Shown: positions 17,257 to 26,027 of the stretch, piece by piece | How positions within the stretch are numbered: the first letter of the stretch is position 1 | Layout of the letters: every line of letters starts with the position of its first letter | Notes under the pieces: generated by a model | Told to the model about the DNA's origin: nothing | The model's database searches: none | The model's input: only the letters and a program-made list of their open reading frames with translations | Position numbers and translations under genes: made by a program | DNA from: Pararhizobium sp. | Lineage (GTDB): Bacteria; Pseudomonadota; Alphaproteobacteria; Rhizobiales; Rhizobiaceae | Assembly: GCA_017794825.1 (NCBI GenBank) | Contig: CP051237.1 | Span: 5,381,342-5,445,341, forward strand | Length of the DNA stretch: 64,000 bases | Direction of reading: 5' to 3'

Positions 17257-18575
17257 GTCGACGTTCCGTGAAAATGCCGGATGTCGGCGAGGGCATTACC
17301 GAGGTCGAGATCGTCGAATGGTCAGTAAAGGTCGGCGACGCTGTTCGTGAAGATGACATTCTTGCGGCCGTCATGACCGACAAGGCGACAGTTGAAATTC
17401 CGACGCCAGTGGATGGCAGGATCGTTTCATTGAATGGCGAAGTTGGCCAGATGACGCCAGTGGGAACGGTTATCGCCGTCATAGAGACCGAAGATGTTTC
17501 CGGAGACCAGGCGACAAGCGAGGATGAAAAACAGGCATCCGAAGATGATGTAAAGGTCGCTGTCGAAGAAGAGGAGGCTGATAAGCCTGTCAAATCGTCG
17601 GAAACGAAAGAGAAAAAATTCGAACAGGCAAGCGTTCCGCGTCCGAAACTGCGTCATGAGTCGGATACTGACATAGCGCAAGGACGGCTGCCTCGACGGG
17701 AGGGAGATAAACCTGTTGCATCGCCCAGCGTGCGAAAGCGCGCCATGGACGCTGGCATCCGGCTGGCTTATGTGCGCGGTTCAGGGCCGGCGGGACGGAT
17801 TCTGCACGAAGATCTGGATGCTTTCATCGCCGGTGAAGGAACGATCGCGGCGCGTACCGGCGCCTTGCCTGACACCAGCGTCAGAGAGCATGCGATTGTG
17901 GGGTTGCGTCGTCGCATCGCGGAGCGCATGCAGGACGCAGTTCGGCGGATTCCTCACATCACCTATGTCGACGAGATCGACATGACCGAGCTGGAATCCC
18001 TGCGCAACCACATGAACGACCGCCGAAAGGAAGAGCAACCGCGTCTGACAATTCTCCCGTTCCTGATGCTCGCCATGGTGAAGGCGATAAAGGCCTATCC
18101 GAAGTTCAGCGCTCATTTCGACGACGAAGCAGGGATTGTCCATGAGTATGGCGCAGCCCACATCGGAATGGCGACGCAAACGGATTCCGGCCTCATGGTT
18201 CCGGTCGTTCGCCATGCCGAGGCTTCCAATATCTGGTCGATCGCAAGTGAAATCGGTCGCCTGTCATCGGCGGCGCGCGACGGTTCGATAAAGCGCGACG
18301 AACTAACCGGCTCGACCATAACCGTTTCCAGCCTCGGCCAGATTGGCGGATTGGTGAGCACGCCTGTCATCAATAGCCCCGAGGTGGCTATCGTCGGTGT
18401 CAACAAGATCGTTCAGCGGCCCGTATACGTTGATGGCGTGCTGGTTCCTCGAAAGATCATGAATCTTTCTTCCTCTTTTGACCACCGCATCATCGATGGT
18501 TGGGATGCAGCCCAGTTCATTCAGCACATAAAGCAATCGCTGGAGCACCCGGCGACCCTGTTCATGGAGCACTAG
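17253..18575 (+). CDS. bkdB: Branched-chain 2-oxoacid dehydrogenase E2 (dihydrolipoamide acyltransferase)
   Basis: A 440-residue E2 core. An N-terminal lipoyl domain (lysine in MTDKATVEIPT) is followed by an acidic Glu/Asp-rich linker. The peripheral subunit-binding domain is at about residues 155-190 (SPSVRKRAMDAGI to GPAGRILHEDLD). The catalytic domain ends in SSSFDHRIIDGWDAAQF with the active-site HxxxDG. The acidic linker differs from the Ala/Pro linkers of PdhB and PdhC. The start codon ATG is inside the bkdA2 stop overlap. Confidence 0.95.
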   Translation: MSRRSVKMPDVGEGITEVEIVEWSVKVGDAVREDDILAAVMTDKATVEIPTPVDGRIVSLNGEVGQMTPVGTVIAVIETEDVSGDQATSEDEKQASEDDVKVAVEEEEADKPVKSSETKEKKFEQASVPRPKLRHESDTDIAQGRLPRREGDKPVASPSVRKRAMDAGIRLAYVRGSGPAGRILHEDLDAFIAGEGTIAARTGALPDTSVREHAIVGLRRRIAERMQDAVRRIPHITYVDEIDMTELESLRNHMNDRRKEEQPRLTILPFLMLAMVKAIKAYPKFSAHFDDEAGIVHEYGAAHIGMATQTDSGLMVPVVRHAEASNIWSIASEIGRLSSAARDGSIKRDELTGSTITVSSLGQIGGLVSTPVINSPEVAIVGVNKIVQRPVYVDGVLVPRKIMNLSSSFDHRIIDGWDAAQFIQHIKQSLEHPATLFMEH

Positions 18576-18576
18576 G

Positions 18577-19971
18577 ATGGAACGGATATCCTGCGAAGTT
18601 CTCGTTCTCGGCGCCGGACCAGGCGGGTATGTGGCGGCGATCCGGGCTGCACAACTTGGTCTCGATACTGTGATTGTTGAAAAGAGCAGGACAGGGGGAA
18701 CTTGCCTGAATGTCGGCTGCGTGCCGTCAAAAGCCCTGATTCATGCTGCGGACGAGTTTTATGCCGCTGTCGGCGCCACAGGCGGCAACAGTATAGGCGT
18801 TTACGTGGAGAAACCCTCGCTCGACTGGTCAAAGACTCAAAGCTGGAAAGACGGCGTCGTCAGTGGTCTCAACCGGGGCGTCGATGGCCTGCTGAAGAAG
18901 TCCGGCGCCAAAATGGTCGCCGGCGCGGGACGCATGGTCGACGGCAAGACGTGTGTGGTCGAGACGGGCAATGGCGATATTCGCATTACCGCAAAAAACG
19001 TCATACTGGCGCCCGGCTCCGTTCCGGTGGAACTGCCCGGTTTGCCATTTGCAGGCGCGGTGATCTCGTCCACGGAGGCCTTGTCTCTCCAACGCGTTCC
19101 CGGGAAGCTCGCTGTTGTGGGCGGTGGATATATTGGTCTGGAGCTCGGTATCGCTTTTGCGAAACTCGGATCAGAGGTTGCAATCATCGAAGCCACGGGA
19201 CAATTGTTGCCTCAATATGACGAGGCGCTGTCGGCGCCCGTCGCAAAACGCCTGAAAGATCTTGGAATTGCAGTTCACCTTTCCAGTCGGGCGCGCGGAA
19301 TTGTGGAAGACGGCGCGAAGCTTGAATTCGAGACGGAAGGCGAGGGAACGTCGCAGATTGCCGTTGAAAAGGTTCTCGTGACCGTCGGACGTAAGCCAAA
19401 CCTGCTGGGATGGGGGCTTGAGGAACTGCAACTTGACATGTCGGGCGACCGTATTCTCGTTGACGAGACGTGCAAGACTTCCATGACAGGCGTATACGCG
19501 ATTGGCGACGTGACGGGAGAGCCCATGCTGGCGCATCGCGCCATGGCCCAGGCAGAGGTGGCGGCCGAGGTGATCGCCGGAAAAAAGCGCGTTTTCGACC
19601 CGGTCTCGGTCCCTGCAATCTGCTTTACCGATCCGGAGATCATCAGCGTGGGCCTGCTTCCGAATGAAGCAGAAAAATCTGGTCTGGACATCGTGGTTGC
19701 GAACTTTCCGCTCTCAGCGAACAGCAGGGCCATGACGCTGGAAAGTCGCTCCGGTTTCGTTCGTGTTGTTGCCCGCAAGGACAATGGTCTTGTTCTGGGT
19801 ATTCAGGCCACGGGAAAGCAGATATCCGAACTCTCGGCTTCCTTTTCGCTAGCCCTTGAAATGGGAGCGTGCCTTGAGGATATCGCTCGCACGATACATG
19901 CTCACCCAACGCAGAGCGAAGCATTCCCCGAAGCGGCGATGATGGCGCTCGGCAGAGGTTTGCATATCTGA
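18577..19971 (+). CDS. lpdV: Dihydrolipoamide dehydrogenase (E3) of the branched-chain complex
   Basis: A 464-residue E3 flavoprotein with the FAD motif GAGPGGYVAAIRAAQLG, redox disulfide GGTCLNVGCVPSKALI, NAD motif GGGYIGLELGIAF, YAIGDVTGEPMLAHRAMAQ and the catalytic end HAHPTQSEAFPEA. It starts one base after the bkdB stop, closing the operon bkdA1-bkdA2-bkdB-lpdV. It lacks the Lys/Pro-rich insertion of the pdh-linked E3. It is convergent with the phytochrome gene. A weak ATCGC/GCGAT hairpin with a T6 loop (19975-19991) lies between the two stops. Confidence 0.95.
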   Translation: MERISCEVLVLGAGPGGYVAAIRAAQLGLDTVIVEKSRTGGTCLNVGCVPSKALIHAADEFYAAVGATGGNSIGVYVEKPSLDWSKTQSWKDGVVSGLNRGVDGLLKKSGAKMVAGAGRMVDGKTCVVETGNGDIRITAKNVILAPGSVPVELPGLPFAGAVISSTEALSLQRVPGKLAVVGGGYIGLELGIAFAKLGSEVAIIEATGQLLPQYDEALSAPVAKRLKDLGIAVHLSSRARGIVEDGAKLEFETEGEGTSQIAVEKVLVTVGRKPNLLGWGLEELQLDMSGDRILVDETCKTSMTGVYAIGDVTGEPMLAHRAMAQAEVAAEVIAGKKRVFDPVSVPAICFTDPEIISVGLLPNEAEKSGLDIVVANFPLSANSRAMTLESRSGFVRVVARKDNGLVLGIQATGKQISELSASFSLALEMGACLEDIARTIHAHPTQSEAFPEAAMMALGRGLHI

Positions 19972-19990
19972 ACCATCGCCTTTTTTGCGA

Positions 19991-22546
19991 TTAAAGGTTT
20001 TGCTGGCTGGTCATCCTGTTGATGGTTCTGACAATCGAGCTGGCGTCATAGGGTTTTTGCAATACCGGAGCCTCGGGAAACTGCCGCACCACGGCGACGG
20101 TTTCTCCATATCCGGTCGTGAATGCAAAGGGTATACCGAGCCGAGCCAGCTCCCGCGCCACCGGTTCGGAGGTTTCCGTTCCCAGATTGACATCAAGCAC
20201 TGCAACTGTCGGCGTGAAGCGGGCGATCTTCTCCATTGCGTCGGATACGGTGGCTGATGTCACGAAATCACTGGCGCCGGCGTCTCTCAGGATCTGTTCG
20301 ATGTCCATCGCGATCAGCATCTGATCCTCGACAATCAGTACGCGCACAGCGGAAATATCTCCGTCCGATGCTTCCGCATCCTCCGGATTCACAGCCTCTG
20401 AAAAGTCGGCCGCGCCAGTGTCTTTGCCCAAGGTGACAAAGCGGGCAGGGATGAGCAAGCGCGCTGATACTCCGTCTGGAGAGTAGTCGACGTTGCTTTC
20501 ACCACCAAGATCGTACGGGATGCTTCTTTCGACCAGAACGGTGCCGAAACCGCGGCGTTTGGGAGGACGCGCCTCCGGACCACCGCTTTCCTTCCAATCG
20601 ATGATGCAGTTTCCGGATGTGTCCATTTTCCAGTGAATACGCAGGGTTCCGGCGGAAGTGGACAAGGAGCCGTATTTGACGGCGTTCGTCAGCAGTTCGT
20701 GCAGAACGAGCGCCATTACGGAAAAGGAACGTGCATCAAGCAGAATATCCGGACCACTGACGTCAAATGTGGTGTCGAGAGAGCGGAAAGGCGTGAGTTC
20801 GGTCCTGACCAATTGCGTCAGGGCGCCTCCGCCATCACCTCGTATTATCTGGTCGTGGGCAGTCGCCAGAGCCTGAACGCGACCTCTCAGGGCTGATATG
20901 TAGTAGTTCACATTCTGCGCGTCGTCAGAGGGTTGGGCGATCACTGAATTGATCACCGCCAGAATGTTCTTGACCCGATGATTGAGTTCCTGATTCAGCA
21001 TGCGCTGACGCACATCCGACTTGGCGCGCTCGTCGACCAGCAATTCATTGTGATGGAGAACGACTTCGGCGAGCGCTGTTCGTGTCGCTTCGGCGATTTC
21101 CAGTTCTTCGTCAGTCCATGGAAGAGACTGCCGATGCACTGTTTGTTTCCAGATGTCGAAACTGGTCCGCGGCGTGAGCCGGTCTCCCAATGGGCCGGTC
21201 GCATAGGTCTTCTGCGGATTTCCGGCCCAGTTCAGGGTTCTGACCATCTCGCGTCTGAAGAAGAACAGATAGTCGCGGGGACGTTGTGAAAGAGGAACGA
21301 TCAATACACCGGAGACGTCGGCGGCGTAGTCGAGTGCTTCTGCAATATCGTTTGAAATCTGGTTTGTATCCCAAACAGCGGCTTCAGAGACCTTCTTGGC
21401 GAATTCCACGATTGTCGGAACATGTTTTTCCGAAGGAGCGTAACCCTGAGAAGTCCAGTTCCCGTTCAGCCAGATGCCTGCGCCATCACAGGGTATCAGA
21501 CGTGCGAAGTCATCGATGCTGTCGCGAATAACTCCATCGATATCCTGTGCTCGAACAGCGAGCCGAAGGAACCTGTCGAGCGACTTGCGAGCGACAGTGG
21601 CCGCCTCCAGCATGTTGGTCTGCTTCAAGGCGCTAAGGCGGAGAGAAAAGAAATCCCCGAACATTTCTGCGGCGATGCGTTGAGCCATCGTCAAGATCCG
21701 CGGCGAATAATGATGGCAGGCGATCAGGCCCCACAATTCGTCGTCAACGATTATGGAAATCGACATTGATGCAGCCACGCCCATATTGCGCAGATACTCG
21801 CAGTGGATCGGCGATACGCTACGGAGATGGGCGAACGATAGATCGAGCGGCTTGTCGGCCGCATCGAAAACCGGGTTTACCGGGACAGGTTCGAAATTCA
21901 CATCTGCAATTACGCGTATCGTATTCTGAAGATACAGCTTTCTTGCTTGCTGAGGTATATCCGATGCGGGGAAATACTGACCTAGAAAACTCTCCAGCCC
22001 TTCGCGTTTGGCTTCGCTGATGACCTGGCCAGATCCGTCATGCATGAAACTGTAGATCATGACGCGGTCGTACCCAAGCAGGGCCTGGAGAAGTCTGGCG
22101 ACATGTTTGACGATACCGTCGATGCTTTCAATCGACGAGATGCGGCCGATCAGTTCTCTAGCCAACTCGAGCGGTTTTGTCGGGTCCGAGAGTTTCGGCT
22201 CGAATTCGAGAATGCAGGCGCCATCGTGCCGGTGAACCGCGATATCGAAGCGACGCCCGTTTTGGAGCATTGTGTCGAAGAGCACGGCTGGTCGCGACGG
22301 ATCATTCGTGCGATTGAGCGCATTTCGAACTGCATGCGTAGCTTCGGCGCCAAGGATATCGCCTAGAGATTTTCCGTTGATTGTTTCGTCGACGCCGAGC
22401 ATCTCGCCTGCGTTTCGCGAATGGCGGAGCACGGTGTCGGCAATTGCGTCGCAGGCGATCAGGCAACCGTGCGGCTGTATGCTTCCAGGTATATGGATCG
22501 GTTCGCGATCGCAATTTGTAAGGTCAACACTGAATTGCCGGCTCAT
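19991..22546 (-). CDS. bphP: Bacteriophytochrome hybrid histidine kinase (PAS-GAF-PHY-HWE kinase-REC)
   Basis: A red/far-red light sensor of 851 residues. The start was set at ATG 22546 because the conserved N-terminus with the biliverdin-attaching cysteine (Cys12, in VDLTNCDREPIHIPGSIQPHG-like context) begins there and because it gives an ATGA overlap with the heme oxygenase stop. Domains: PAS (about 10-115), GAF (about 130-300, with FPASDIPQQARKLY), PHY (about 310-490), HWE-type dimerisation domain (LNQELNHRVKNILAVINSVI, phospho-accepting His), ATPase (HELLTNAVKYGSLS), and a C-terminal receiver (VLIVEDQMLIAMDIEQ, Asp in VAVLDVNLG). The appended receiver domain implies intramolecular phosphotransfer. 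No separate output regulator is next to it. Confidence 0.95.
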   Translation of the reverse strand: MSRQFSVDLTNCDREPIHIPGSIQPHGCLIACDAIADTVLRHSRNAGEMLGVDETINGKSLGDILGAEATHAVRNALNRTNDPSRPAVLFDTMLQNGRRFDIAVHRHDGACILEFEPKLSDPTKPLELARELIGRISSIESIDGIVKHVARLLQALLGYDRVMIYSFMHDGSGQVISEAKREGLESFLGQYFPASDIPQQARKLYLQNTIRVIADVNFEPVPVNPVFDAADKPLDLSFAHLRSVSPIHCEYLRNMGVAASMSISIIVDDELWGLIACHHYSPRILTMAQRIAAEMFGDFFSLRLSALKQTNMLEAATVARKSLDRFLRLAVRAQDIDGVIRDSIDDFARLIPCDGAGIWLNGNWTSQGYAPSEKHVPTIVEFAKKVSEAAVWDTNQISNDIAEALDYAADVSGVLIVPLSQRPRDYLFFFRREMVRTLNWAGNPQKTYATGPLGDRLTPRTSFDIWKQTVHRQSLPWTDEELEIAEATRTALAEVVLHHNELLVDERAKSDVRQRMLNQELNHRVKNILAVINSVIAQPSDDAQNVNYYISALRGRVQALATAHDQIIRGDGGGALTQLVRTELTPFRSLDTTFDVSGPDILLDARSFSVMALVLHELLTNAVKYGSLSTSAGTLRIHWKMDTSGNCIIDWKESGGPEARPPKRRGFGTVLVERSIPYDLGGESNVDYSPDGVSARLLIPARFVTLGKDTGAADFSEAVNPEDAEASDGDISAVRVLIVEDQMLIAMDIEQILRDAGASDFVTSATVSDAMEKIARFTPTVAVLDVNLGTETSEPVARELARLGIPFAFTTGYGETVAVVRQFPEAPVLQKPYDASSIVRTINRMTSQQNL

Positions 22547-23124
22547 TTCGGACCTGAGAATGCATGGTGAGCGATGCTGAAGAGACGATTGGCTGATGTG
22601 ATCGCGACAGAGATGTCGATATCGGACTTTTCCAGCAGCGCGAGAAAGACCGGCCAACGCTTTTTGTCGGCGGACTGGATAGACAGATGGCTTGCGCCGT
22701 AGTCGGCGCCAAGTCCGAGTTGCAGAGCATCGCGATACAGCAGGCGCGCTCCCATGTTCGAGCCCTCGATCACATAAAGCGAACCAAGAAGCGAACTTCT
22801 GTCGGGTGTTGCATAAGGCGCGGATGAGCCGTCTTGGACGGGCTCAGCTACGTTCAGGTCGATCATGTCTCTGCGAATGGCGTTTAGCAGCGCCAATGGT
22901 TTCCAGCCGTAGGCTTCGTCCAGATGTGCGCTGGTTCCTGCAAAGCACTCTTCGATACGTTTTCGAAAGAGGTACTGTCCTGCGAGATAGCGACGGTATG
23001 CGTCGAGGGTAGTGAACCTCGCAATGCTTCCGTCAAGTTGCGCGTGCGACTCCGCTGTTCCGTCTCGTAACGCGAAACGGTTATTTGTTTTTACTGAAGA
23101 GGACGGTTTGGTTTGTATATTCAA
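22543..23124 (-). CDS. bphO: Heme oxygenase supplying biliverdin to the phytochrome
   Basis: A 193-residue helical protein of the BphO/HO family that opens heme to biliverdin. It has the proximal-His segment LRDGTAESHAQLD near residue 25 and the conserved helix YVIEGSNMGARLLYRDAL. The stop overlaps the phytochrome start by 4 nt (ATGA), so chromophore-making enzyme and photoreceptor are translationally coupled. No ATG or GTG precedes the conserved region in frame, so a TTG at 23124 is the likely start. Upstream DNA is AT-rich. Confidence 0.92.
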   Translation of the reverse strand: MNIQTKPSSSVKTNNRFALRDGTAESHAQLDGSIARFTTLDAYRRYLAGQYLFRKRIEECFAGTSAHLDEAYGWKPLALLNAIRRDMIDLNVAEPVQDGSSAPYATPDRSSLLGSLYVIEGSNMGARLLYRDALQLGLGADYGASHLSIQSADKKRWPVFLALLEKSDIDISVAITSANRLFSIAHHAFSGPK

Positions 23125-23627
23125 CAGTGGATATGGCTAATCTGGAACTGCTTTAGACCTTAGGCTACAGACGTATTTATGCCCTAGTATAAACAGTCAA
23201 GCTGGTTGTCGCTATAAAGTTTATTAATATGGTCTCGATTGAGTGTAATGATGCGCCTTGGCCCACCTGAAACATCAGTAATCAGTTCTTCCTGATTTTT
23301 GAGTAAACGAATATATTTAAATCGATTTTGTTTGAGCGTGTACGAAAGGCGCTTCGTCCAAGCATCGATAATAGGTTTCCGCATAGGTTTGAACCTTCGC
23401 GCCGTGTTTCGTTGTCAACGGCCTGGCGCATCAGCCTCGCTGCGAAACACCTTGCGCTGCTGATCGGCGATTGACCACTTCCGAATTGTTGCCGGCATTG
23501 CCGGTCATTTGACTTCCAGGCCGGTTATTCGGGTATTTTTCTCAAGCGTCAGAATTTACTTGATGAGCGCTGCTTTCAGTAATACCCATGCCCTATGATG
23601 CAACCTTAAATAGTTTATGCTGATCAT
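23125..23627. other. Gene-poor stretch between bphO and the ABM-domain gene
   Basis: This divergent intergenic region of 503 bp is AT-rich from about 23125 to 23390. A 66-codon minus-strand ATG frame at 23184-23384 was not recognised and lacks a clear ribosome site, so it is not called a gene. A perfect 8-bp inverted repeat with a long loop (GTGTTTCG at 23404-23411, CGAAACAC at 23453-23460) is present. Promoters of the two divergent genes must lie here. Confidence 0.4.
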
Positions 23628-24116
23628 ATGTTGCAATCCATGAAACTGTCGGGCGCTTTCATCACTGTGCTGTGGCTGGCTTTGGCGTCCCTGCCGTCTG
23701 GCGCAGCGGAGCAAAAAAAAGGCCCCGGCAATCAGGAGGATGAACGAATGAAAGAATCCATATCCTGGATATTTGAGGCGACGATAAAGCCGGGGAGTAT
23801 TGATCAACTGAAAGCGATGATTGTCGAAATGGCCGACCGTACGGAAGAAACGGAAGCTGGAACCTTGCGTTACGAATGGATGATCAGCGATGACAATAGC
23901 AGTGCTCAAGTGCACGAACGCTACAGGGATTCCGCGGCGGCCCTGACCCACCTCGATTCATTCAACGAGAACTATGCAGAGCGCCTGATGATGCTGGTAG
24001 ACCCGACGGGCATGACAGTCTTTGGCTATCCCAGCGAAGCGTTGAAGAAGGAATTGTCGGGCGTCGCTCCGGTTTATATGCACAAGGCCGGAGGTTTTGT
24101 GCGCGACCTGGAATAA
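23628..24116 (+). CDS. ABM-domain (putative quinol monooxygenase) protein with alternative starts
   Basis: The 162-codon frame starts with a convincing signal peptide (KLSGAFITVLWLALASLPSGA) and is followed by an antibiotic-biosynthesis-monooxygenase-type domain (about residues 42-140: SWIFEATIKPGSIDQLKAMI, ETEAGTLRYEWMISDD, HERYRDSAAALTHLDSF). An internal ATG at 23748 is preceded by a near-perfect AGGAGGA (23734-23740) at 8-nt spacing, whereas the upstream ATG codons (23628, 23640) lack a recognisable ribosome site. The main product may therefore be a 122-residue cytosolic protein starting MKESISWIF, with a minor exported form, or the true start may be internal. Substrate unknown. Confidence 0.8.
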   Translation: MLQSMKLSGAFITVLWLALASLPSGAAEQKKGPGNQEDERMKESISWIFEATIKPGSIDQLKAMIVEMADRTEETEAGTLRYEWMISDDNSSAQVHERYRDSAAALTHLDSFNENYAERLMMLVDPTGMTVFGYPSEALKKELSGVAPVYMHKAGGFVRDLE

Positions 24117-24178
24117 TTCCGATCAAGGCAATGTGCTGCGAGGCGTATTTGTTCCGCCAAATGGCGCCGTTGGCAGAA

Positions 24179-24667
24179 TCATGCTTCCGCGGCTTCCAGA
24201 AGCATGTCGAGCGCAGCTTCGAGTGTGGCGACCCGAACCGCGTCTCTTCCAATGTCCCCGCATCGCAGCGTCTTGTGGCGTTTCAGCCCGGCCCTGCCGG
24301 CAAGCGCCAGATGAACGAGACCGACCGGTTTTTCGGCGGATCCGCCACCCGGGCCCGCAATGCCGGTGACGCTCACAGCAAGGCTGGCGCATGAGTGGGA
24401 AAGTGCTCCGACGACCATTTCTTCCGCGGCCTGCCTGGAAACCGCTCCGAAGCGGTCGAGCGTTTTTTTTGACACGCCCAGCATGTCCTGTTTCGCCTCG
24501 TTCGAATATGTGACGAAGCCGCGATCAAAAACTGTGGACGACCCCGCAACGTCGGTAATTGCCGCGGCTATCATTCCGCCCGTACACGATTCTGCGGTTG
24601 CAACAACCAGGCCCGCCCTGTTGCAGGCGTCGACGAGCCTCCTGGCCTTTTCATAGGTCGGCATCAT
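24179..24667 (-). CDS. cinA: CinA C-terminal-domain protein (PncC-like nicotinamide-nucleotide amidase)
   Basis: A 162-residue protein equal to the C-terminal domain of CinA, which deamidates nicotinamide mononucleotide to nicotinate mononucleotide in NAD salvage. Motifs: ATAESCTGGMIAAAITDVAGSS with the catalytic serine region, RGFVTYSNEAKQDMLGV, and SVTGIAGPGGGSAEKPVG. The N-terminal molybdopterin-binding-like domain of long CinA proteins is absent, as is usual in this position in Rhizobiales. Its start overlaps the ispDF stop, so the two are translationally coupled. Confidence 0.92.
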   Translation of the reverse strand: MMPTYEKARRLVDACNRAGLVVATAESCTGGMIAAAITDVAGSSTVFDRGFVTYSNEAKQDMLGVSKKTLDRFGAVSRQAAEEMVVGALSHSCASLAVSVTGIAGPGGGSAEKPVGLVHLALAGRAGLKRHKTLRCGDIGRDAVRVATLEAALDMLLEAAEA

Positions 24668-25872
24668 GATGCGTCGTGGCTATAGACAACTGTCGCCGTG
24701 GCAATGGCTGCGATGCCTTCAGCGCGTCCAATGAAGCCAAGTTTTTCATTCGTGGTTGCTTTCACGGAGCAACGCTCAACCTCGATCTTGAGGATTTCGG
24801 CCAATTTTTCCCGCATGGCCATGCGATGCGGACCAATACGCGGGGCTTCGCAGATCAGCGATACGTCCGCATTGCGGATCAAGCCGCCTTTTGCGCGAAC
24901 AATGTCAGCCGCATGTTCCAGAAAGATACGTGAAGCAGCGCCTTTCCACTTTGGGTCGCTCGGTGGAAAGTGGTCGCCGATATCTCCGGCCCCGCATGTT
25001 GCCAGGAGCGCATCGGTCAGCGCATGAAGCGCCACGTCGGCGTCGGAGTGTCCGGACAACGTCTGGTCGTGATCAATGAAAATTCCGCAAAGCATGACGC
25101 CGTTGCCGGGCGTCAGAGCGTGAACGTCATAGCCGTTTCCCGTGCGAACATCGGGCAGGGCGGTTTCAGGTTTTTTTGCCAGGAGTTTGGCGTCGGCCAT
25201 TGCTATATCCTGCGCAGTTGTCAGTTTGATGTTGTCGAGGACGCCTTGCGCGAGATCCACCGGAAGCCCCGCCCATTCCGCAATGCTGCAATCGTCTGTG
25301 AATTCCAGTTGAGGATTTTCGGCGGCGCGGCGATGTGCGTCAAGGATCCTGTGATACTCGAAGCATTGAGGCGTCTGGGCCCCGTAAATTCCGGTTCTCG
25401 ATACCGTACATTCCACGTTTTTTCCGTCGGACGACCGCTTCAACGTGTCCGTGACCGGGAGGGCCGGCAGCAGGGCCGGTGCGCCTGTGACGAGTTCATT
25501 GGAAAGCGCGTCAATAAATTCTGTTGTTACGAATGGGCGGACTCCGTCGTGGATCATCACATGGGTCATTCCAAGTCCTTCAAGGGCATTCAGTCCACAA
25601 AGGACGGAAGCCTGCCTTGTCTCTGCTCCTGTCGCCACGACAACCTTCCCGGACGCCGGAATGAACTGCGTCATCCACTCGTACAGATCCCTGTCATCAG
25701 CGTGTATGACAACCACAATGGTTTTTATCTCAGTTGATGCGATAAACGGTTCCAGCGTCCACGCGAGCACGGGACGGGCGCCGATCAGTCGGTATTGCTT
25801 GGGGCCTTCAACGGACCAGCCTGCGCGCTCTCCACGGCCAGCAGCGACAATTACCGCAGCGATTGCATTCAT
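24664..25872 (-). CDS. ispDF: Bifunctional IspD/IspF enzyme of the MEP isoprenoid pathway
   Basis: A 402-residue fusion. The N-terminal IspD half (residues about 1-230) is a CTP:methylerythritol-4-phosphate cytidylyltransferase with the nucleotide site VIVAAGRGERAG and GPKQYRLIG. The C-terminal IspF half (about 245-402) is the 2-C-methyl-D-erythritol-2,4-cyclodiphosphate synthase with metal site GYDVHAL, SGHSDADVALHALTDALL and GAGDIGDHFPPSDPKWKG. IspD-IspF fusions are well known in alphaproteobacteria. The ATG at 25872 (MNAIAAVIVAAG) was chosen over an upstream TTG. It is divergent from dusB. Confidence 0.96.
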   Translation of the reverse strand: MNAIAAVIVAAGRGERAGWSVEGPKQYRLIGARPVLAWTLEPFIASTEIKTIVVVIHADDRDLYEWMTQFIPASGKVVVATGAETRQASVLCGLNALEGLGMTHVMIHDGVRPFVTTEFIDALSNELVTGAPALLPALPVTDTLKRSSDGKNVECTVSRTGIYGAQTPQCFEYHRILDAHRRAAENPQLEFTDDCSIAEWAGLPVDLAQGVLDNIKLTTAQDIAMADAKLLAKKPETALPDVRTGNGYDVHALTPGNGVMLCGIFIDHDQTLSGHSDADVALHALTDALLATCGAGDIGDHFPPSDPKWKGAASRIFLEHAADIVRAKGGLIRNADVSLICEAPRIGPHRMAMREKLAEILKIEVERCSVKATTNEKLGFIGRAEGIAAIATATVVYSHDAS

Positions 25873-25925
25873 TTTCAACAATTTGCCCGTTTTGGTTTCA
25901 GCATTGGTTGTTATGGCCGGTCATA

Positions 25926-25943
25926 GCTGTTTGTATAAACAGC
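25926..25943. promoter_or_regulatory. Perfect 18-bp palindrome between ispDF and dusB-ntrBC
   Basis: GCTGTTT (25926-25932), spacer GTAT, AAACAGC (25937-25943). It lies 54 bp before the ispDF start and 83 bp before the dusB start, in the 155-bp divergent promoter region. It does not match the NtrC consensus (TGCACC-N5-GGTGCA) or the alphaproteobacterial LexA box. It is probably an operator for an unidentified dimeric regulator. Confidence 0.5.
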
Positions 25944-26027
25944 ATTCGCTGATTTATCTTGCAATATTCTCTTGGTTGCTTAAAAAAGAAGCATGTATGG
26001 CCGCTGCCTTAAAAGTCCGCAATTTTC

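Noticed and set aside
23184..23384. 66-codon minus-strand ATG frame in AT-rich DNA
   Set aside because: No ribosome site or recognised similarity. It could be a small gene but cannot be supported from sequence alone.
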